Shown here piece by piece: positions 35,000-47,124 of a stretch of DNA of 64,000 bases (position 1 is the first letter of the stretch; the number at the start of each line of letters is the position of its first letter). The notes under the pieces are model-generated. The model was given only the letters and a program-made list of their open reading frames with translations. It was not told the DNA's origin and searched no databases. Location: positions 3,314,855-3,378,854 of the forward strand of contig NW_015622544.1 in NCBI RefSeq assembly GCF_000835495.1, given 5' to 3'. This DNA comes from Cladophialophora immunda (lineage: Eukaryota; Ascomycota; Eurotiomycetes; Chaetothyriales; Herpotrichiellaceae). Both the position numbers and the translations under genes were made by a program.

Positions 35000-35525
35000 C
35001 TTGAACTGGCTCTCTTGAGGTGTTTGGACGTGTGCCGCTTCAATGGAGAACGCTGATTGTTTGTCTATGTTGACATTGACGAAAGAGGAAATGGCCTAGT
35101 CAGTGCCAAGCATTGTCCCTGTACTGTGGCTGATCGGATAAACCTTCCTCCGTCCGCGTTCCAGGTTCAGGCAGCGAGGTGAACACCAAACCACACGACG
35201 ACGATTCCCCAGAGCTTGCGATAATGAATCGCAGCGTGCAAGCCAATACATTTATGCAGATTCAATTGGCTGCCTTGTGCCAAAATGGGGCAGTGCAGCT
35301 ATCCAAGCGCATTCACATTCAACAGTCACACCCAAACCGGGCGCAAGGGCCGTGGCTTAGACACATTCGGCACTGCCACCAGTGTATCTTACCGAGTAAG
35401 GGCCGTCTACTTATGTTTTGTATATGAACCCCGTGCCAGCCTGATCGCCATGCAAAGCGCTTCTTCTCTTCCTGCGATATGATCAAGTAAAGTTTATTCA
35501 ACGACTCCTGAAACTACTCTCATCA
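35000..35525. other. Divergent intergenic (SMC4 / membrane protein)
   Basis: About 525 bases shared by two divergent genes; no supported coding frame. It should carry both promoters. Confidence 0.5.
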
Positions 35526-36626
35526 ATGGCCGTGACCTCAGCGGACAATCTGCCTACCGACGCCCACCAGCATGTCGGCTTCGTTTCTATCAGCCCTGTG
35601 CGCGGCACCGTGGAACTCGTGTGGGCCTGCGCCTTTACAATCATACTCTGCACTTGGAATATTCAACATCTCACGATTGCTTCTCCCTACAAGTCCGCTT
35701 GGATTGTCATGGCCCACAAGATCCTTTGGGCACTCTTGACCGTTTTTGCCCCGGAATTTACATGTTTGTGGGGCATCCATGAGTATATTTTTGCTCGCAT
35801 CCAAGCCCGGACGATGCAGCATCATGGATTTGGCTGGTGGACGATGAAACATTCATTCTTCGCCAGCATGGGCGGATACCTATTGGAGTACCAAAATGAA
35901 GGCCAGATCATTGTCAGATCGGAAGAGATACTGTGGCTGGCAACTGAAAAGTTGTTAGTTCTACCAGAGATTAAATGTTCGGAGATAGACGGTCTGGCTA
36001 GTGAGGACACCTTCCAAAAAGCAATTACTGCTGTGCAACTTTTTTGGTTTGCTCTCCAATGCATTGGCCGCGCCGTGGGACGGCTGGAGTTCGCTCTGTT
36101 CGAACTCACAACGCTGTGCTTTGTCAGCTACACGATTATCACTTTGTTCTGCTGGTGGAAGAAGCCCGGCGGTGTTTCTGTACGAAGCAAGATCTCATGC
36201 CCCTCGATCAGCGCCCAAGATGTCGACAGAATGCTCGAGAGCACAAAGGGCGAAAAACGTTCGCTGATGCTAGAATTACATATACGCCAAGTGGACTTTG
36301 ATGACAATCCTCCCATTGGTGTCTATTGGGAAGCCATGTTGATTGTTTTCGTTGGAGGGGTTGGGGCATGGCATATTGCTGCATGGAACTACTCATTTCC
36401 TAGCTCAGTGGAGAGCATACTCTGGAAAGTGTCCAGCGTTGTCGCGACTATGGGGCCGATCATTCTCTGGTACGCGGTGGATTTGGGTTTCCCCTTTTAT
36501 TTCATCTTCTTTGCTTACGCGACAGCACGGGTATTCGTTGTGGTTGAGACAATCATATCGTTGCGTTCAGCGCCGGCAGGGATTTACGAGCGTGTCAGGT
36601 GGAGTGACTTTCTCCCTCATGTGTGA
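35526..36626 (+). CDS. Uncharacterised fungal multi-span membrane protein
   Basis: Single exon, 366 aa. The N-terminal part has RGTVELVWACAFTIILCTWN, an opening found in a large family of ascomycete membrane proteins whose function is unknown. Hydrophobic segments occur near residues 27-45, 63-80, 165-185, 195-212 and in the last third. There GGVGAWHIAAWNYSFPSSVE leads into a segment of repeated hydrophobic helices. A soluble, acidic stretch lies between residues 215 and 260. The end of the protein carries AGIYERVRWSDFLPHV, also typical of the family. No catalytic motif is visible. It is divergent from SMC4. Confidence 0.85.
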   Translation: MAVTSADNLPTDAHQHVGFVSISPVRGTVELVWACAFTIILCTWNIQHLTIASPYKSAWIVMAHKILWALLTVFAPEFTCLWGIHEYIFARIQARTMQHHGFGWWTMKHSFFASMGGYLLEYQNEGQIIVRSEEILWLATEKLLVLPEIKCSEIDGLASEDTFQKAITAVQLFWFALQCIGRAVGRLEFALFELTTLCFVSYTIITLFCWWKKPGGVSVRSKISCPSISAQDVDRMLESTKGEKRSLMLELHIRQVDFDDNPPIGVYWEAMLIVFVGGVGAWHIAAWNYSFPSSVESILWKVSSVVATMGPIILWYAVDLGFPFYFIFFAYATARVFVVVETIISLRSAPAGIYERVRWSDFLPHV

Positions 36627-37228
36627 AAAGATATACTTGCATACTGGTCTGATCAATAGCTGCTGTGTTGAGCTTCTGCCACTTTGCTGCGAAGTTTGAT
36701 ATCTGAATCCTTGCCAGACAGCACTGCCTTCAAAATATCATGACATTTCTCCACCTGAAGCAGGCGATGACGATCTGAACTGCTTTTTTTCTGACAACTA
36801 TAGAGCTCACAAGTAACGCGGCTTGCTTCTTATCCCCTCAACTACGGAGCAGTTCGCAGGTACCCGGGCCTAATCTTCCTCCATTCGATTTCGACAAAGT
36901 CTTGCGTATTGGCATGATCTTTTGTCCCAGCTGAGAAGGAGTAGCGCTACAAGGAAATTCGTAGTTCTTATCCAGCCGCGTTTGCTTGCTGTTCTGTTCG
37001 TCCTCCAGTCGTCACCGTTTTCAGAGACAATGAGAGATCACTAGTGCCCGTTAAGAATCTGCTCAAAGTCACGAACTATATGTGGCTATAGAACGGCGGG
37101 CCATGAAGCCGATACGAGTGCCTTGAAACAAAAAGCCATGTGAGAGGTGAGAAGAAGATAAAAGAAAAGGCTGGCTTTGCTCGGGGATGATAGTACTCTC
37201 GACATGTGAAGCCTCTATTTCGTCCTCT
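36627..37228. other. Convergent intergenic, no gene seen
   Basis: 600 bases between the stops of the membrane protein (+) and GUF1 (-). No supported frame; both terminators should lie here. Confidence 0.5.
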
Positions 37229-39249
37229 CTATTTCGCCAGAAATGCCTGGAACGCTGAGTGCTCAATAACCACATTGCCGACAGCCTTAAGTTTCTTCCT
37301 TCCCTCTTTCTGCTTTTCCAACAACTTCATCCTCCTCGTCTTATCTGCTGCGTGTAACTTTGCAGTGACATCCTTCCTGAACGGTTTCAATGTTTCCCGC
37401 GCAATGATTTGTCGGCCGACGGCAGCTTGAATTATCACCTCGAACATTTGCCGGTCAACATGTTCCTTAAATTTCTCCACCCACTGTTTCCCTACGTGCC
37501 GTACCTGGGAGTGATGCATGACGCGGGAGATAGCATCGACCGGTTCTTTATTGACAAGCAGTTGCAGTTTCACAATGTTGCTGACGCGCCATTCGGCTTC
37601 TTCGTAATCGAGGGTAGCATACCCTTTCGTGGCCGACTTCAGTTTTCCGAAGAAATCGTCCACGAGATGAGCCAGGGGCATTTCGTACTTGAGAATGACT
37701 TGAGAGGACGTGAAGTATTCCATGGACTTTTGTTCTCCTCGGTTAGCCTCGCAGAGTTCCATGACTTTTCCCAGGTATTCTTCGGGGAAGGTCAGGGTTG
37801 CTAGGACGTAGGGTTCGCGGAGTTCTGCCACATTCCTGCGTGTTTCCTCGCTGTCGGGAAACTCAGCCGGATTCGTGATGACTTCCTCCTTGCCATTCTT
37901 GTACAGTACTTTGAACGGTACTGTGGGCGGAGTGATGATGATACTTGCCCCATGTTCTTGTCGAAGTCGGTCTTCAAACACGGAGCAATGTAGTGTTCCC
38001 AGGAAACCCAGACGAAAGCCGGCACCAAGTGCTAGTGATGACTCCTTTTGGATGGTGACACTTCTATCGTTCAGCAAGAGATGGTTGATACTGTCCTCAA
38101 GGTGTTCAAATTCGCCCTGGTCCACTGGAAATGCAGCCACGAAGACCATCGGTTTGGGTTCTTCGAAGCCCGGCAGTGGTTTGACTTGGTTTTGGAATCC
38201 GACCTTTGTATATGTATCTCCGATCTTGGCTTCGCTACTCTTTCTCATCGAGGGATTGAAGTAGACGTATCCAACTTGTCCAGCCCGAAGGACCTTTTGA
38301 GGGGTTTGATCTGGGTACATAATACCCACCTCGCCCACAGTATACTTGAGGCCTGTCGCGAAAGAGATGATCTGATCTCCCGCACGAAGTTCACCATCAA
38401 ATATGCGCACCAATAGAATAACTCCCTTGTAACTCGAATACCAGGAGTCGACTAGAAACAGTCGCAACGGCTTCGTTTGATCTCCCACAGGGCTGTCATG
38501 GTCAGCAAATACTTCCCAATGAGAACATGTCTTGCCACTTACGCTGGAATCTTTTCGATGACAGCCGGGAGGACACTCTCCACGTTCAGCCCAGTCTTCG
38601 CGGACACCAGAACAGCCGAATCAGGATCCAATTCAAAGGCATCATGCATTTGTTCCAGAGCCCTCGGAGGGTCGGCGTGGGGTAAGTCGACTTTGTTGAT
38701 CACTGGGATCAATGATAAGCCTTGCGCGAAAGCAAGATAGAAATTGGCGACTGTCTGGGCTTGGACACCTTGACTGGCGTCCACCAGCAGTAGCGCCCCT
38801 CCACAACTGGCATAACTTCGCGAGACTTCTGCACGAAAGTCAACATGTCCAGGAGTGTCCACAAGATGCAGCAGATAGTCTTCTCCTTTGTGGTTGTAGA
38901 TCATGGAACATGTTTGAGCTTTGACAGTGATGCCCCGTTCTCTTTCTACATCCAGCTTGTCAAGGACTTGCTTGTTCGAGCCCGGTTGGATGGTACCGGT
39001 CAGCTCCAGAAGTCGGTCGCTCAGTGTACTCTTGCCATGGTCAACATGCGCAACGATGCAGAAGTTACGGTATCGCTCAATCGGAATGGCAGCGATTCGA
39101 GTTTCGAGGTCGCCAGGAGGTCCGTTGTTTGGCGCGTGCCGGAAAGCAGAGGTTGCAAAGGACCGCAACCCCTGTTTATGCCACGTTGAGGCAGAAGCGG
39201 TGCTTATCGCAGCTCTTCGCCGTGCAAAGATCTGCAGCCATGATCGCAT
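37229..39249 (-). CDS. guf1: Mitochondrial translation GTPase GUF1 (EF4/LepA)
   Basis: Two exons on the minus strand, 39249-38543 and 38492-37229, give 656 aa. It is a ribosome-dependent GTPase in the mitochondrial matrix, homologous to bacterial LepA, that promotes accurate translation under stress. The first 45 residues ([19 protein letters not shown]..) look like a mitochondrial presequence. GTPase motifs are AHVDHGKST near residue 67, [12 protein letters not shown] (switch I), VDTPGHVDF (G3) and [10 protein letters not shown] (G4). The LepA-specific C-terminal domain includes [20 protein letters not shown] and ends with [14 protein letters not shown]. The intron joins EKIPA to PVGDQTKPL. 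It is divergent from MAD2 with 201 bp between the starts. Confidence 0.97.
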
Positions 39250-39450
39250 GGGTCAGAACGATTGGAGCGTTGACGGACATTGACCCTGACTGCGCTGCAG
39301 AGGTGCTAGAAAAACTCGCCGGTGTTAAGGGTAAAAATTACGAGTTTGAAGGTTAACGATTATTGCCTGGTCAACAATCAGGATCAACACAAAACCCCCG
39401 GATTAACATCAACCACACTTTACTCTGCACTGTGGCACTGAACACCCAAC

Positions 39451-40383
39451 ATGAGCAAGATGGCGGTTGACAAGAAAGACAAGTCGCAGTTGCACAAGGT
39501 TGCACTTAAAGGTAAGATCATATTGATCGCAATAACGATGATGTACTAACGGACGCAGGGTCATCGAAGACAGTCGCAGAATTCGTAAGTGCAAGCCGCC
39601 CTGATTTCACACGCGCCGAAACTGAGAAAACAGTTCGAATACTCGATAAACACGATACTGTGAGCCATATAACTGAAAGACAAGAGGATGAAATAATCAT
39701 AAATTACAGGTTCCAGAGAGGCGTATATCCCGCAGAGGATTTTACACCGTGAGCGCTTCGAAACGCCTAGCGAAAAACTCTGACTAGGGATTGCAGGGTC
39801 AAGAAATATGGACTCAACATGCTCGTGTCCTCGGACGACCAGGTCAAGGCGTACATCAAGAAGATCATGTCACAACTGAACAAATGGATGGTCGGAGGCA
39901 AGATCTCGAAGTTGGTGGTGGTCATCACAAGCAAAGAGACGGGCGAACACGTCGAGAGGTGGCAATTCGATGTACAAATCTTGGGGAAGTCTTCGAAGCA
40001 GCGGTCCTCCAAGAAGGCAGCAGACAAGGAAAACACAGCACCCGAGTAAGCTACGCGCCGACGAGGCTCCAGGATAAGTCTGACAAAGAAACAGTGAAGC
40101 TGCAACAGAGGAGATCGAACCCGAGAAGACCGAAACACAGATACAGGAAGAGATTCAAGCCATCTTCCGCCAGATCACAGCGTCTGTCACATTTTTGCCG
40201 GTGCTGGACGGGAACTGCACCTTCAACGTGTTGGTCTACGCTGATGCAGATTCCGATGTCCCTATTGAATGGGGAGACAGCGATGCCAAGGAGATCAAGA
40301 ACGCAGAAAAAGTCCAACTACGCAGTTTCAGCACCAGCAACCATAAGGTAGATACCATGGTCAGCTATCGATTGGCGGAGTGA
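39451..40383 (+). CDS. mad2: Spindle checkpoint protein MAD2
   Basis: Six exons, 39451-39511, 39559-39584, 39634-39659, 39710-39748, 39797-40045 and 40095-40383, give 229 aa. MAD2 is a HORMA-domain protein that binds MAD1 and CDC20 at unattached kinetochores and holds anaphase. Exons 2-4 are only 26, 26 and 39 nt long and rebuild the conserved start of the domain, EFEYSINTILFQRGVYPAEDF. Exon 5 carries KKYGLNMLVS and KWMVGGKISKLVVVITSKET. Exon 6 has QEEIQAIFRQITASVTFLPV and the closing safety-belt region ending in VDTMVSYRLAE. A Lys/Ser/Asp-rich linker (SSKQRSSKKAADKENTAPE) around residues 115-140 makes it longer than yeast MAD2. All phases agree. Confidence 0.95.
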
Positions 40384-40810
40384 AACTGGCAAGGTCTTTG
40401 GGGGCAGCGCGGAGTTTCGGGGGTCTCGTTGGAATTGATGATAGGTCTCAGGACATGACTGTCAACTTGAAGTAGAAGCAACCTCGATACTGATGACATC
40501 TGCGTGATTGTGCGAGTTATGATTAATGATGATCATGATTGGTTCGGAGGGGTGAGGCTACTCAGCCTTGTAGAGTGGGGTGAAGTTGGAGAAACTTTTT
40601 GCGGTCGCCCACCATGGTTTCTTTGCGCCTCCAGAAATGAATGATTCACGCCGCAACTTGCACTGCGCTGATCCCGCATGCGAACTCTAGATCTTCTGCC
40701 ACGTTCAGCGAGGGCTCATCTTTTGAGCTGAGAACCAGCAGTCGCGCCGATGCCTGACCCTCCGTGTACCGCATCCCCACGCCGTTCCCTGCGGTGATAG
40801 AGAAGGCAAC
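40384..40810. other. Intergenic MAD2 to RPC1
   Basis: 427 bases between two plus-strand genes; no supported frame. It should hold the MAD2 terminator and RPC1 promoter. Confidence 0.5.
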
Positions 40811-43800
40811 ATGGCTGCAGCCACGCAGGTCCAGGATATGACCCTAGGGAAAGAGCAAGTGATAAATGACGTTCCGAAGGTGATCAAAGAACTTCAGTTT
40901 GGCGTCTTGTACGGTTGAACTCGGTGGTACTTGAGGAACGATTCTGATGTCTCTAGGTCGGATCAAGACATAATCAATCAGTCTGCCGTTGAACTTGTCG
41001 ACCGCCGCTTATTCGATCTCGACAAGACACGCTCAGATGGAACTCGTGCTATTGCTGAATATGGGCCCCTTGATAGGCGCATGGGCGTTTCGTCTAAGCA
41101 GAACGCATGCGAAACCTGCGGGAAACATCTGCAAGAGTGCAACGGCCACTTTGGACATGTCCGACTGGTCCTTCCTGTCTATCACGTTGGATACTTTAGA
41201 AAAGTGATCCAGATTCTACAGAGTATTTGCAAGGCATGCAATGATTTCAAGCACGTCGCCTCCAAATACTGACCTTTTCAGGACTGTTCCTGCATTCTTC
41301 TCTCCGAAGCCGACCGCCGAAAATTCCTGAGCGCAATCCGCAGATCGCAAAATGATACCCTGAAACAGACTTCTATTGTCAGACGGGTTGCGGATCAGTG
41401 CAAAAAGACGAAAGTATGCTTCGAATGCGGCGCTATCAATGGCTTGGTTCGAAAAGCCACAACACATTCTCTCAAGATCACCCACGACAAGTTCAAGTCC
41501 TACAATGCCTCTACCTCAGCGAAAAAGGTACCGCCGCCCGAAAAGGTAGCGTTCGACAAATCTTTCGAGAGTGCAAAGCTTGCCAACTCGGAACTTGAGA
41601 AGCATCTCAAGAAGGCAATGGACGATCTGACCCCTCTTCGAGCCCTGCGCCTGTTCAAACGAATCCGCCGTGCCGATCGTGAACTGCTCGGGCTGTTCGC
41701 TGCGAAACCAGAATCTTTCCTCTGGACATACGTCCCTGCTCCTCCTGCGTGTATCCGACCGTCGGTGGGACAAGAGGCCTCAAGCACAGAAGACGACATC
41801 ACCGCTAAGCTTGGGGACATTGTCGCTGCAAATGATGCACTGCGCGAAACTCTGGAGAAGGGTTTGCCAACCTCGCAAATCATGGAACACTGGGATTATT
41901 TGTCTCTGCAACTGGCGATGTACATCAACAGTGACGTACCAGGTCTAGCCAAAGGCGAATTTGGCAAACAGATCAGAGGTTTCGTCCAACGTCTCAAAGG
42001 CAAGCAAGGACGCTTTCGAGGTAACCTTTCAGGCAAACGTGTCGATTTCTCGGCGCGGACTGTCATCTCCCCGGACCCTAACCTGCGCATTGATGAAGTC
42101 GCAGTCCCCATACTCGTGGCAAAGAACATGACGTACCCGGAAGTGGTCAACGAGCTCAACATTGAAAAACTACGACAACGAGTACGTAATGGGCCTGATG
42201 TTTGGCCAGGGGCAAACCATGTGATTAAGAAAGAAGGGTTCAAAAACTCTCTAAAATACAACAATCAGCTCACTGCGAGTCATCTGAAGGAAGGAGACAT
42301 CGTTGAGCGCCACCTCGAAGATGGAGATGTGGTTTTGTTCAACCGCCAGCCGTCCCTGCACAAACTCAGTATCCTTAGCCATTTCGTCAAAGTTCGGCCA
42401 CATCGGACGTTTCGATTGAACGAATGCGTCTGCAACCCCTACAACGCCGACTTTGACGGGGATGAAATGAATCTCCACGTCCCCCAGACAGAAGAAGCTC
42501 GGACGGAGGCAATGCTCTTGATGGGCGTCAAGCATAACATCGTGACACCCAAAAATGGCGAACCTATTATTTCGGCAATTCAGGACTTTATCACCGCGTC
42601 GTTCCTCTTGAGCAGCCTGGACCAGTTCTTCGACAAGAAAACATTCGTGACAATGTGCTGTGGGATGCTGGAGCCCGACACACAGTTCGACCTTCCCCCA
42701 CCCGCAATTATCAAGCCTCAGACACTCTGGACAGGCAAGCAGGTTTTTAGCGTCTTGATACGGCCGAACAAGGAGTCGAACGTGACAGTCAATCTTGATG
42801 CCGCTTGCCGAGACCACAATCAATACCACCCTGGCCTACATCGAGACCTTCAGGATGATAGTTTCTTATGCATCCGTAATTCAGAGGTGCTTTGCGGTAG
42901 GATGGACAAGGCAACGGTAGGATCTGGAAAGAAAAACTCGATCTTCTACATTCTCTACCGCGACTTCGGGCCCGATGCAGCCGCTCAGGGGATGAATCGC
43001 TTGTCGAAACTCTGCGCAAGATGGCTCGGCAACCAAGGCTTCACTGTTGGCATCAGTGATGTCACGCCGCCCGAAAAGCTCGTCAAGGAGAAGGCTGAAA
43101 TGATAGCCAAGGTATTCGACGAGTGTAGCTCCTTTGTCCGCGCTTCAAAGGCAGGTAAGCTGAAACGAAAAGCCGGTTTGGACGACGCAGGGACCCTCGA
43201 AGCAGAGCAGATCCGAGTGTTGAGTACGGTCCGAACCAACATTGCAGGAATTCTGACCTCTCAACTCAGCAAGAACAACACACCAATGGTCATGGCTGTC
43301 TCTGGCTCCAAGGGTTCGAACATCAATGTGGCTCAAATGGCAGCTCTTCTAGGACAACAAGATATTGAAGGAAAGCGTGTTGCCGATGGCTTCCAGGACC
43401 GTACATTACCGCATTTCCTGAAGCATGAACGATCGCCTCCATCGAAAGGCTTTGTTTCGAACAGCTTTTTCAGTGGACTTTTGCCATACGAGTTCTTGTT
43501 CCACGCAGTGGGTGGTCGAGTTGGGCTTGTGGACACTGCGGTCAAGACAGCAGAAACCGGTTACATGTCCAGGCGACTGATGAAGTCTCTCGAAGATCTC
43601 TCTACCAACTACGACCGCACGGTCCGCAACTCCGCTTCCAACATTGTACAGTTTCGTTTCGGAGATGATGATCTCGATCCCGTCGATATGGAGGCAAGTG
43701 CTAAACCAGTCGACTTCGAACGCACCTACGCTCATGTCGAGGCGACCACGTTTGATATCAAGGACCAAGGCCTGAAGGATACCGAGATATTTGGTGTCAT

Positions 43801-45676
43801 GGAAGAGATCCTCTCGACAAAGAGAGGTCTTCTGAAAAGGGTCGGCCTCAATAGTGTTGAACTTCACTATGACACTGATGACGACAGGTTGGTTGACCAA
43901 AATGAGAGCAACCGAGCATTCCTGCAGTCAATACATGACTTTATTATGGCAAAGTGCCACACCTTCAATGAGGCAAGGGCGAAGAAAAATCAGTTTGCTT
44001 TGCCACCCTCTGGATCGAGCTTTAAGGGAAAGCGAAAAGCTGAAGCTGAGCTAGACGATGTGGGAGAGGGGACACCTGCGCAGAAACGACGTTCGGGCAG
44101 AAAAGGCGCAATTCCTACCACATGGAAAGTTTCGAAGAACCAACAGTCCGTCCCAATGGACGATCGCGTACGGAGGAAGCCGCCTCCATCCACGAAAGAC
44201 CGCTTTGAACTCACGTCCAAACTCTCCGAGAAAACGCTACAAGCTTTTGTGAACCTCTGCTTGGAGAAATATGAGCGCGCGCGTGTGGAACCCGGGCATG
44301 CGGTCGGAGCTGTCGGTGCACAGTCCATAGGAGAACCTGGAACCCAAATGACGCTGAAAACCTTTCACTTTGCCGGTGTCGCTGGTATGAGTTTGACAGC
44401 GGGTGTTCCTCGAATCAAGGAAATCATCAACGCCTCAAGGGAGATCAGTACGCCCGTCATCACTTGCCGGTTGGAGCGCAGACGAGATCTGTCGATACCT
44501 GAAGGCCTTGCCCGTATCGTCAAAGGTCGAATTGAAAGCCTCTTTCTGGCAGACGTGACATCTCTCATCAAAATCCGCCACTTTGTGGATACACCAAGTT
44601 GCATCGACCTCGAGGTCTCACTGGACACGATTACCGAGCTCGGTCTGGATCTCACAGTGGAGGACCTTGTAATTGCCATCCAGAAACATCGACAGCTCAA
44701 ATCTGCCAAGTTAAGGATCGAGTTTCTCCGCAAAGATAAGCTCAGACTCTTTACGGAATCTGCAATCAAATCGGCAAAGAGAGGGTCCGCGGCGAAGGCT
44801 GATGAAGAAGGTCAGAGTGAACGTCTCATTCGCCTTGAGACTCTGCGTCGCATCTTGCCGAACGTGCACGTCCTTGGCCATCCTCAGGCAACCCGGGCAG
44901 TGGTCATGGCAGAAGACGATCCAAGGTCAGATGAAATCAAGGCCATGCGTAGAGCTTTGGCACAAGGGATGAAAACCGAGCAGGCGTATTCTAGCACCGA
45001 CGCTGGAGTCAAAAATGAGGCCGCCGGCGAAACAGCCACTGTTTCGTCTAAACCGTCCTCCTCGAAAGTCAAACTCGAAGAGCCATCACCATCCAGTTCC
45101 CCCCAGTCCGTGCCGCAGAAGGACACCGCGCCTGTCCAGATGCACAAAGTTATGGTCGAAGGCTACGGCCTCCGCTACTGCATGAATACCGAAGGTGTCG
45201 ACCCGTATCATACCGAAACAAACTCTGTGATGGAAACTCTTCAGGTCCTCGGCATTGAAGCCGCACGCTCCAAAATCATCACCGAGATTCAGGAAGTCAC
45301 TAAGGGTCTGTCAATCGATCCGCGGCATATGTATCTGTTGGCCGACGTGATGACCTACAAAGGCGAGGTTCTGGGCATTACACGTTTCGGGCTTGCCAAA
45401 ATGCGAGACTCGGTGTTACAGTTGGCCAGTTTCGAAAAGACGGCAGACCACGTCTTTGATGCCGGTGCGGCGGGCAAGGTCGACCGGATCGAGGGCGTTA
45501 GCGAGAGTGTGATTGTAGGCAAGACCATGGGCGTGGGCACCGGCAGCGTCGAGGTGGTAAGATATTTGAACCTTGGTGCCGACGCCGCAAGTAAGACGGG
45601 AGCGTTGAAGAAGAAAGAGTGCATTTTTGAGGAGAGCTGGGAGAGGGCAGCCAGACAGGAGAGGAAGAGGAAGTGA
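40811..45676 (+). CDS. rpc1: RNA polymerase III largest subunit RPC1
   Basis: Three exons, 40811-40908, 40957-41233 and 41282-45676, give 1589 aa. It is the catalytic clamp/active-site subunit of Pol III, which makes tRNA and 5S rRNA. The clamp zinc ligands are in CETCGKHLQECNGHFGH and in ICKDCSCIL, and a second Cys pair is in KVCFECGAING. The metal-binding active-site loop NADFDGDEMNLHVPQ is near residue 513, the bridge-helix/trigger-loop region includes GTQMTLKTFHFAGVAG. The second intron starts with GC (AAG|GCATGC) and has a good CTGAC branch site; a GT alternative breaks the frame. Two low-complexity insertions, near residues 955-1005 and 1250-1300, make the protein longer than yeast RPC160. 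Confidence 0.96.
41234..41281 (+). other. GC-AG intron in RPC1
   Basis: A 48-nt intron with donor AAG|GCATGC, branch-like ACTGAC and acceptor TTTTCAG. Splicing here joins SICK to DCSCILL and keeps the conserved Cys pair. Unspliced sequence meets a stop. Confidence 0.8.
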
Positions 45677-46186
45677 GTGTAGGATTACAGTCCCGTGTCA
45701 GCGTCGCTTTTGAGGCGAAAAGATAATGCTTGTCGACTTACGAGCCATATGCACTGGGAGAGCAACACAGACGTCTGCCGGATACCTTTGGAGGCTTGTA
45801 ATATGAACGCACTATGGCGAAACACCGCAAGGATGATAGATATCTCTCGTGGAAAAATCAAACGAGCATAGAGCATAACGCAATCCACGGACTTTCCTGC
45901 TTGTGATCACTTTAGCTCTTTTTTATTCATTCGAGTGCCAGGCGTTTGATATGTACAGAGCCGCCATCAGGCATTTTCCATCTCCTCCCCCGGTCCTTGC
46001 CTCGTCACACTGTTCGGTCTCGACGATTCAACGCACTGCCATCTTCCAATTCTGCCGACGTTGCTTCCATAAGAGCAGAGCCTTCTTCGTTGGAACTGGC
46101 CTTTCACTGACAATCCGCCGCCTCCTATGTTGTATCTTAGCACAGCGCACCAAACAAACACCGGACCATGGATCCTTTCGAGGCGT
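45677..46186. other. Convergent intergenic, no gene seen
   Basis: 510 bases between the RPC1 and COX9 stops. The short plus frame 45903-46235 runs antisense into COX9 and shows no domain. Confidence 0.5.
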
Positions 46187-46706
46187 TTATTTGAAGCCGG
46201 CTTCCCTCGCCCGCTGGTCCTCGAGCCTTGCGTAAAAGTTGTCTCTCGCTCGTACGCGGGGCAGGTGGTAGCCATACCACCAGAGGTAGCCGAATGTCGT
46301 GCCGAGACCTAGATTGTAACACCTGATCAGTGGCATGCTCTGGTATGGTTGCTGGTACAGAATCCTCGTCTCGAATCTCTCATTGTCCACGTCGTCCTGT
46401 GATTCGGGAGTGACGGATGTAAAGAACTCATGAATTTCCGCGTGTTCCATCTCTTTCGGACGCAAAGGAATGACTAAACCGGTCCTGCCAGACTGAACGA
46501 AAAGCTTGAAGGGAGGATCGTACCCATCGCAATGCTGATATCCAAGACGAGGCCTCGTCGAAGCATCTGCGGAAGTCACCGATTGTTAGCTTGCTAGCTT
46601 CTCATAGAGCCAAGCACAGTCCGACTGTTGCATTTGTTGTTGGGAAATATGTGTTGCTGAGGAGGGGAGGAAGGGAACGCACTCCTGTAATCGGTTTGAT
46701 TGCCAT
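46187..46706 (-). CDS. cox9: Cytochrome c oxidase subunit VIIa (COX9)
   Basis: Three exons on the minus strand, 46706-46683 (24 nt), 46566-46524 (43 nt) and 46308-46187, give 62 aa, the normal size of this subunit. It is a single-helix accessory subunit of respiratory complex IV in the inner mitochondrial membrane. The joined protein begins MAIKPITGMLRRGLVLDISI, then the helix GLGTTFGYLWWYGYHLPRV, then a charged end (RDNFYARLEDQRA). The introns are 116 and 215 nt, longer than most in the window. A misleading 130-codon open frame covers exon 3 and part of intron 2, so simple frame-based prediction would give the wrong protein. It is divergent from TAF8. Confidence 0.93.
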
Positions 46707-47124
46707 GGTTCTGGTCTGGCTCTGCTCGAGCTCAGTTCGTCTAAACGCTGATAGACCCCGACTTTGAGACGTGAAGCGAGGTGAGGTTGGGGGTGCGAGA
46801 GGAATGAAAGGGGGAAGAGGAGCAGAAGGTAGCTAAGCCAAGTGGTGGTCTGATAGCGGTAGCTTGTGAAGCTCCTTCAAGATCCGCAGTCCAATTGAGG
46901 TTGAGGGCCGCAAAGCAGCCTTGGCACCTTATGTAATGCTAAGCCTCGTCGGTTCACCTTCTCTCTTGGGTTCTCGCGTAGTCAACTATGGCCCTGCGCT
47001 GCCTCCCCCATACCCGAGAGCGAGGTCCGTCGCGGGCAAGGTGATACAGAACTGAGGTCACGGAAAATAGCACATTCTTCCCCTGCCGTATATTCAAAAA
47101 GTACTCCACTGAAAGTACAAGCAA
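46707..47124. other. Divergent promoter region COX9 / TAF8
   Basis: 418 bases shared by two divergent starts. No coding frame is supported. Confidence 0.5.

Noticed and set aside
42251..42829. Minus-strand open frame inside RPC1
   Set aside because: Antisense to the conserved catalytic region of RPC1; no domain of its own.
46309..46523. 130-codon minus frame covering COX9 exon 3 as an independent gene
   Set aside because: The last part equals COX9 exon 3, and splicing with the two upstream small exons gives the full conserved 62-residue subunit; the rest is intron.
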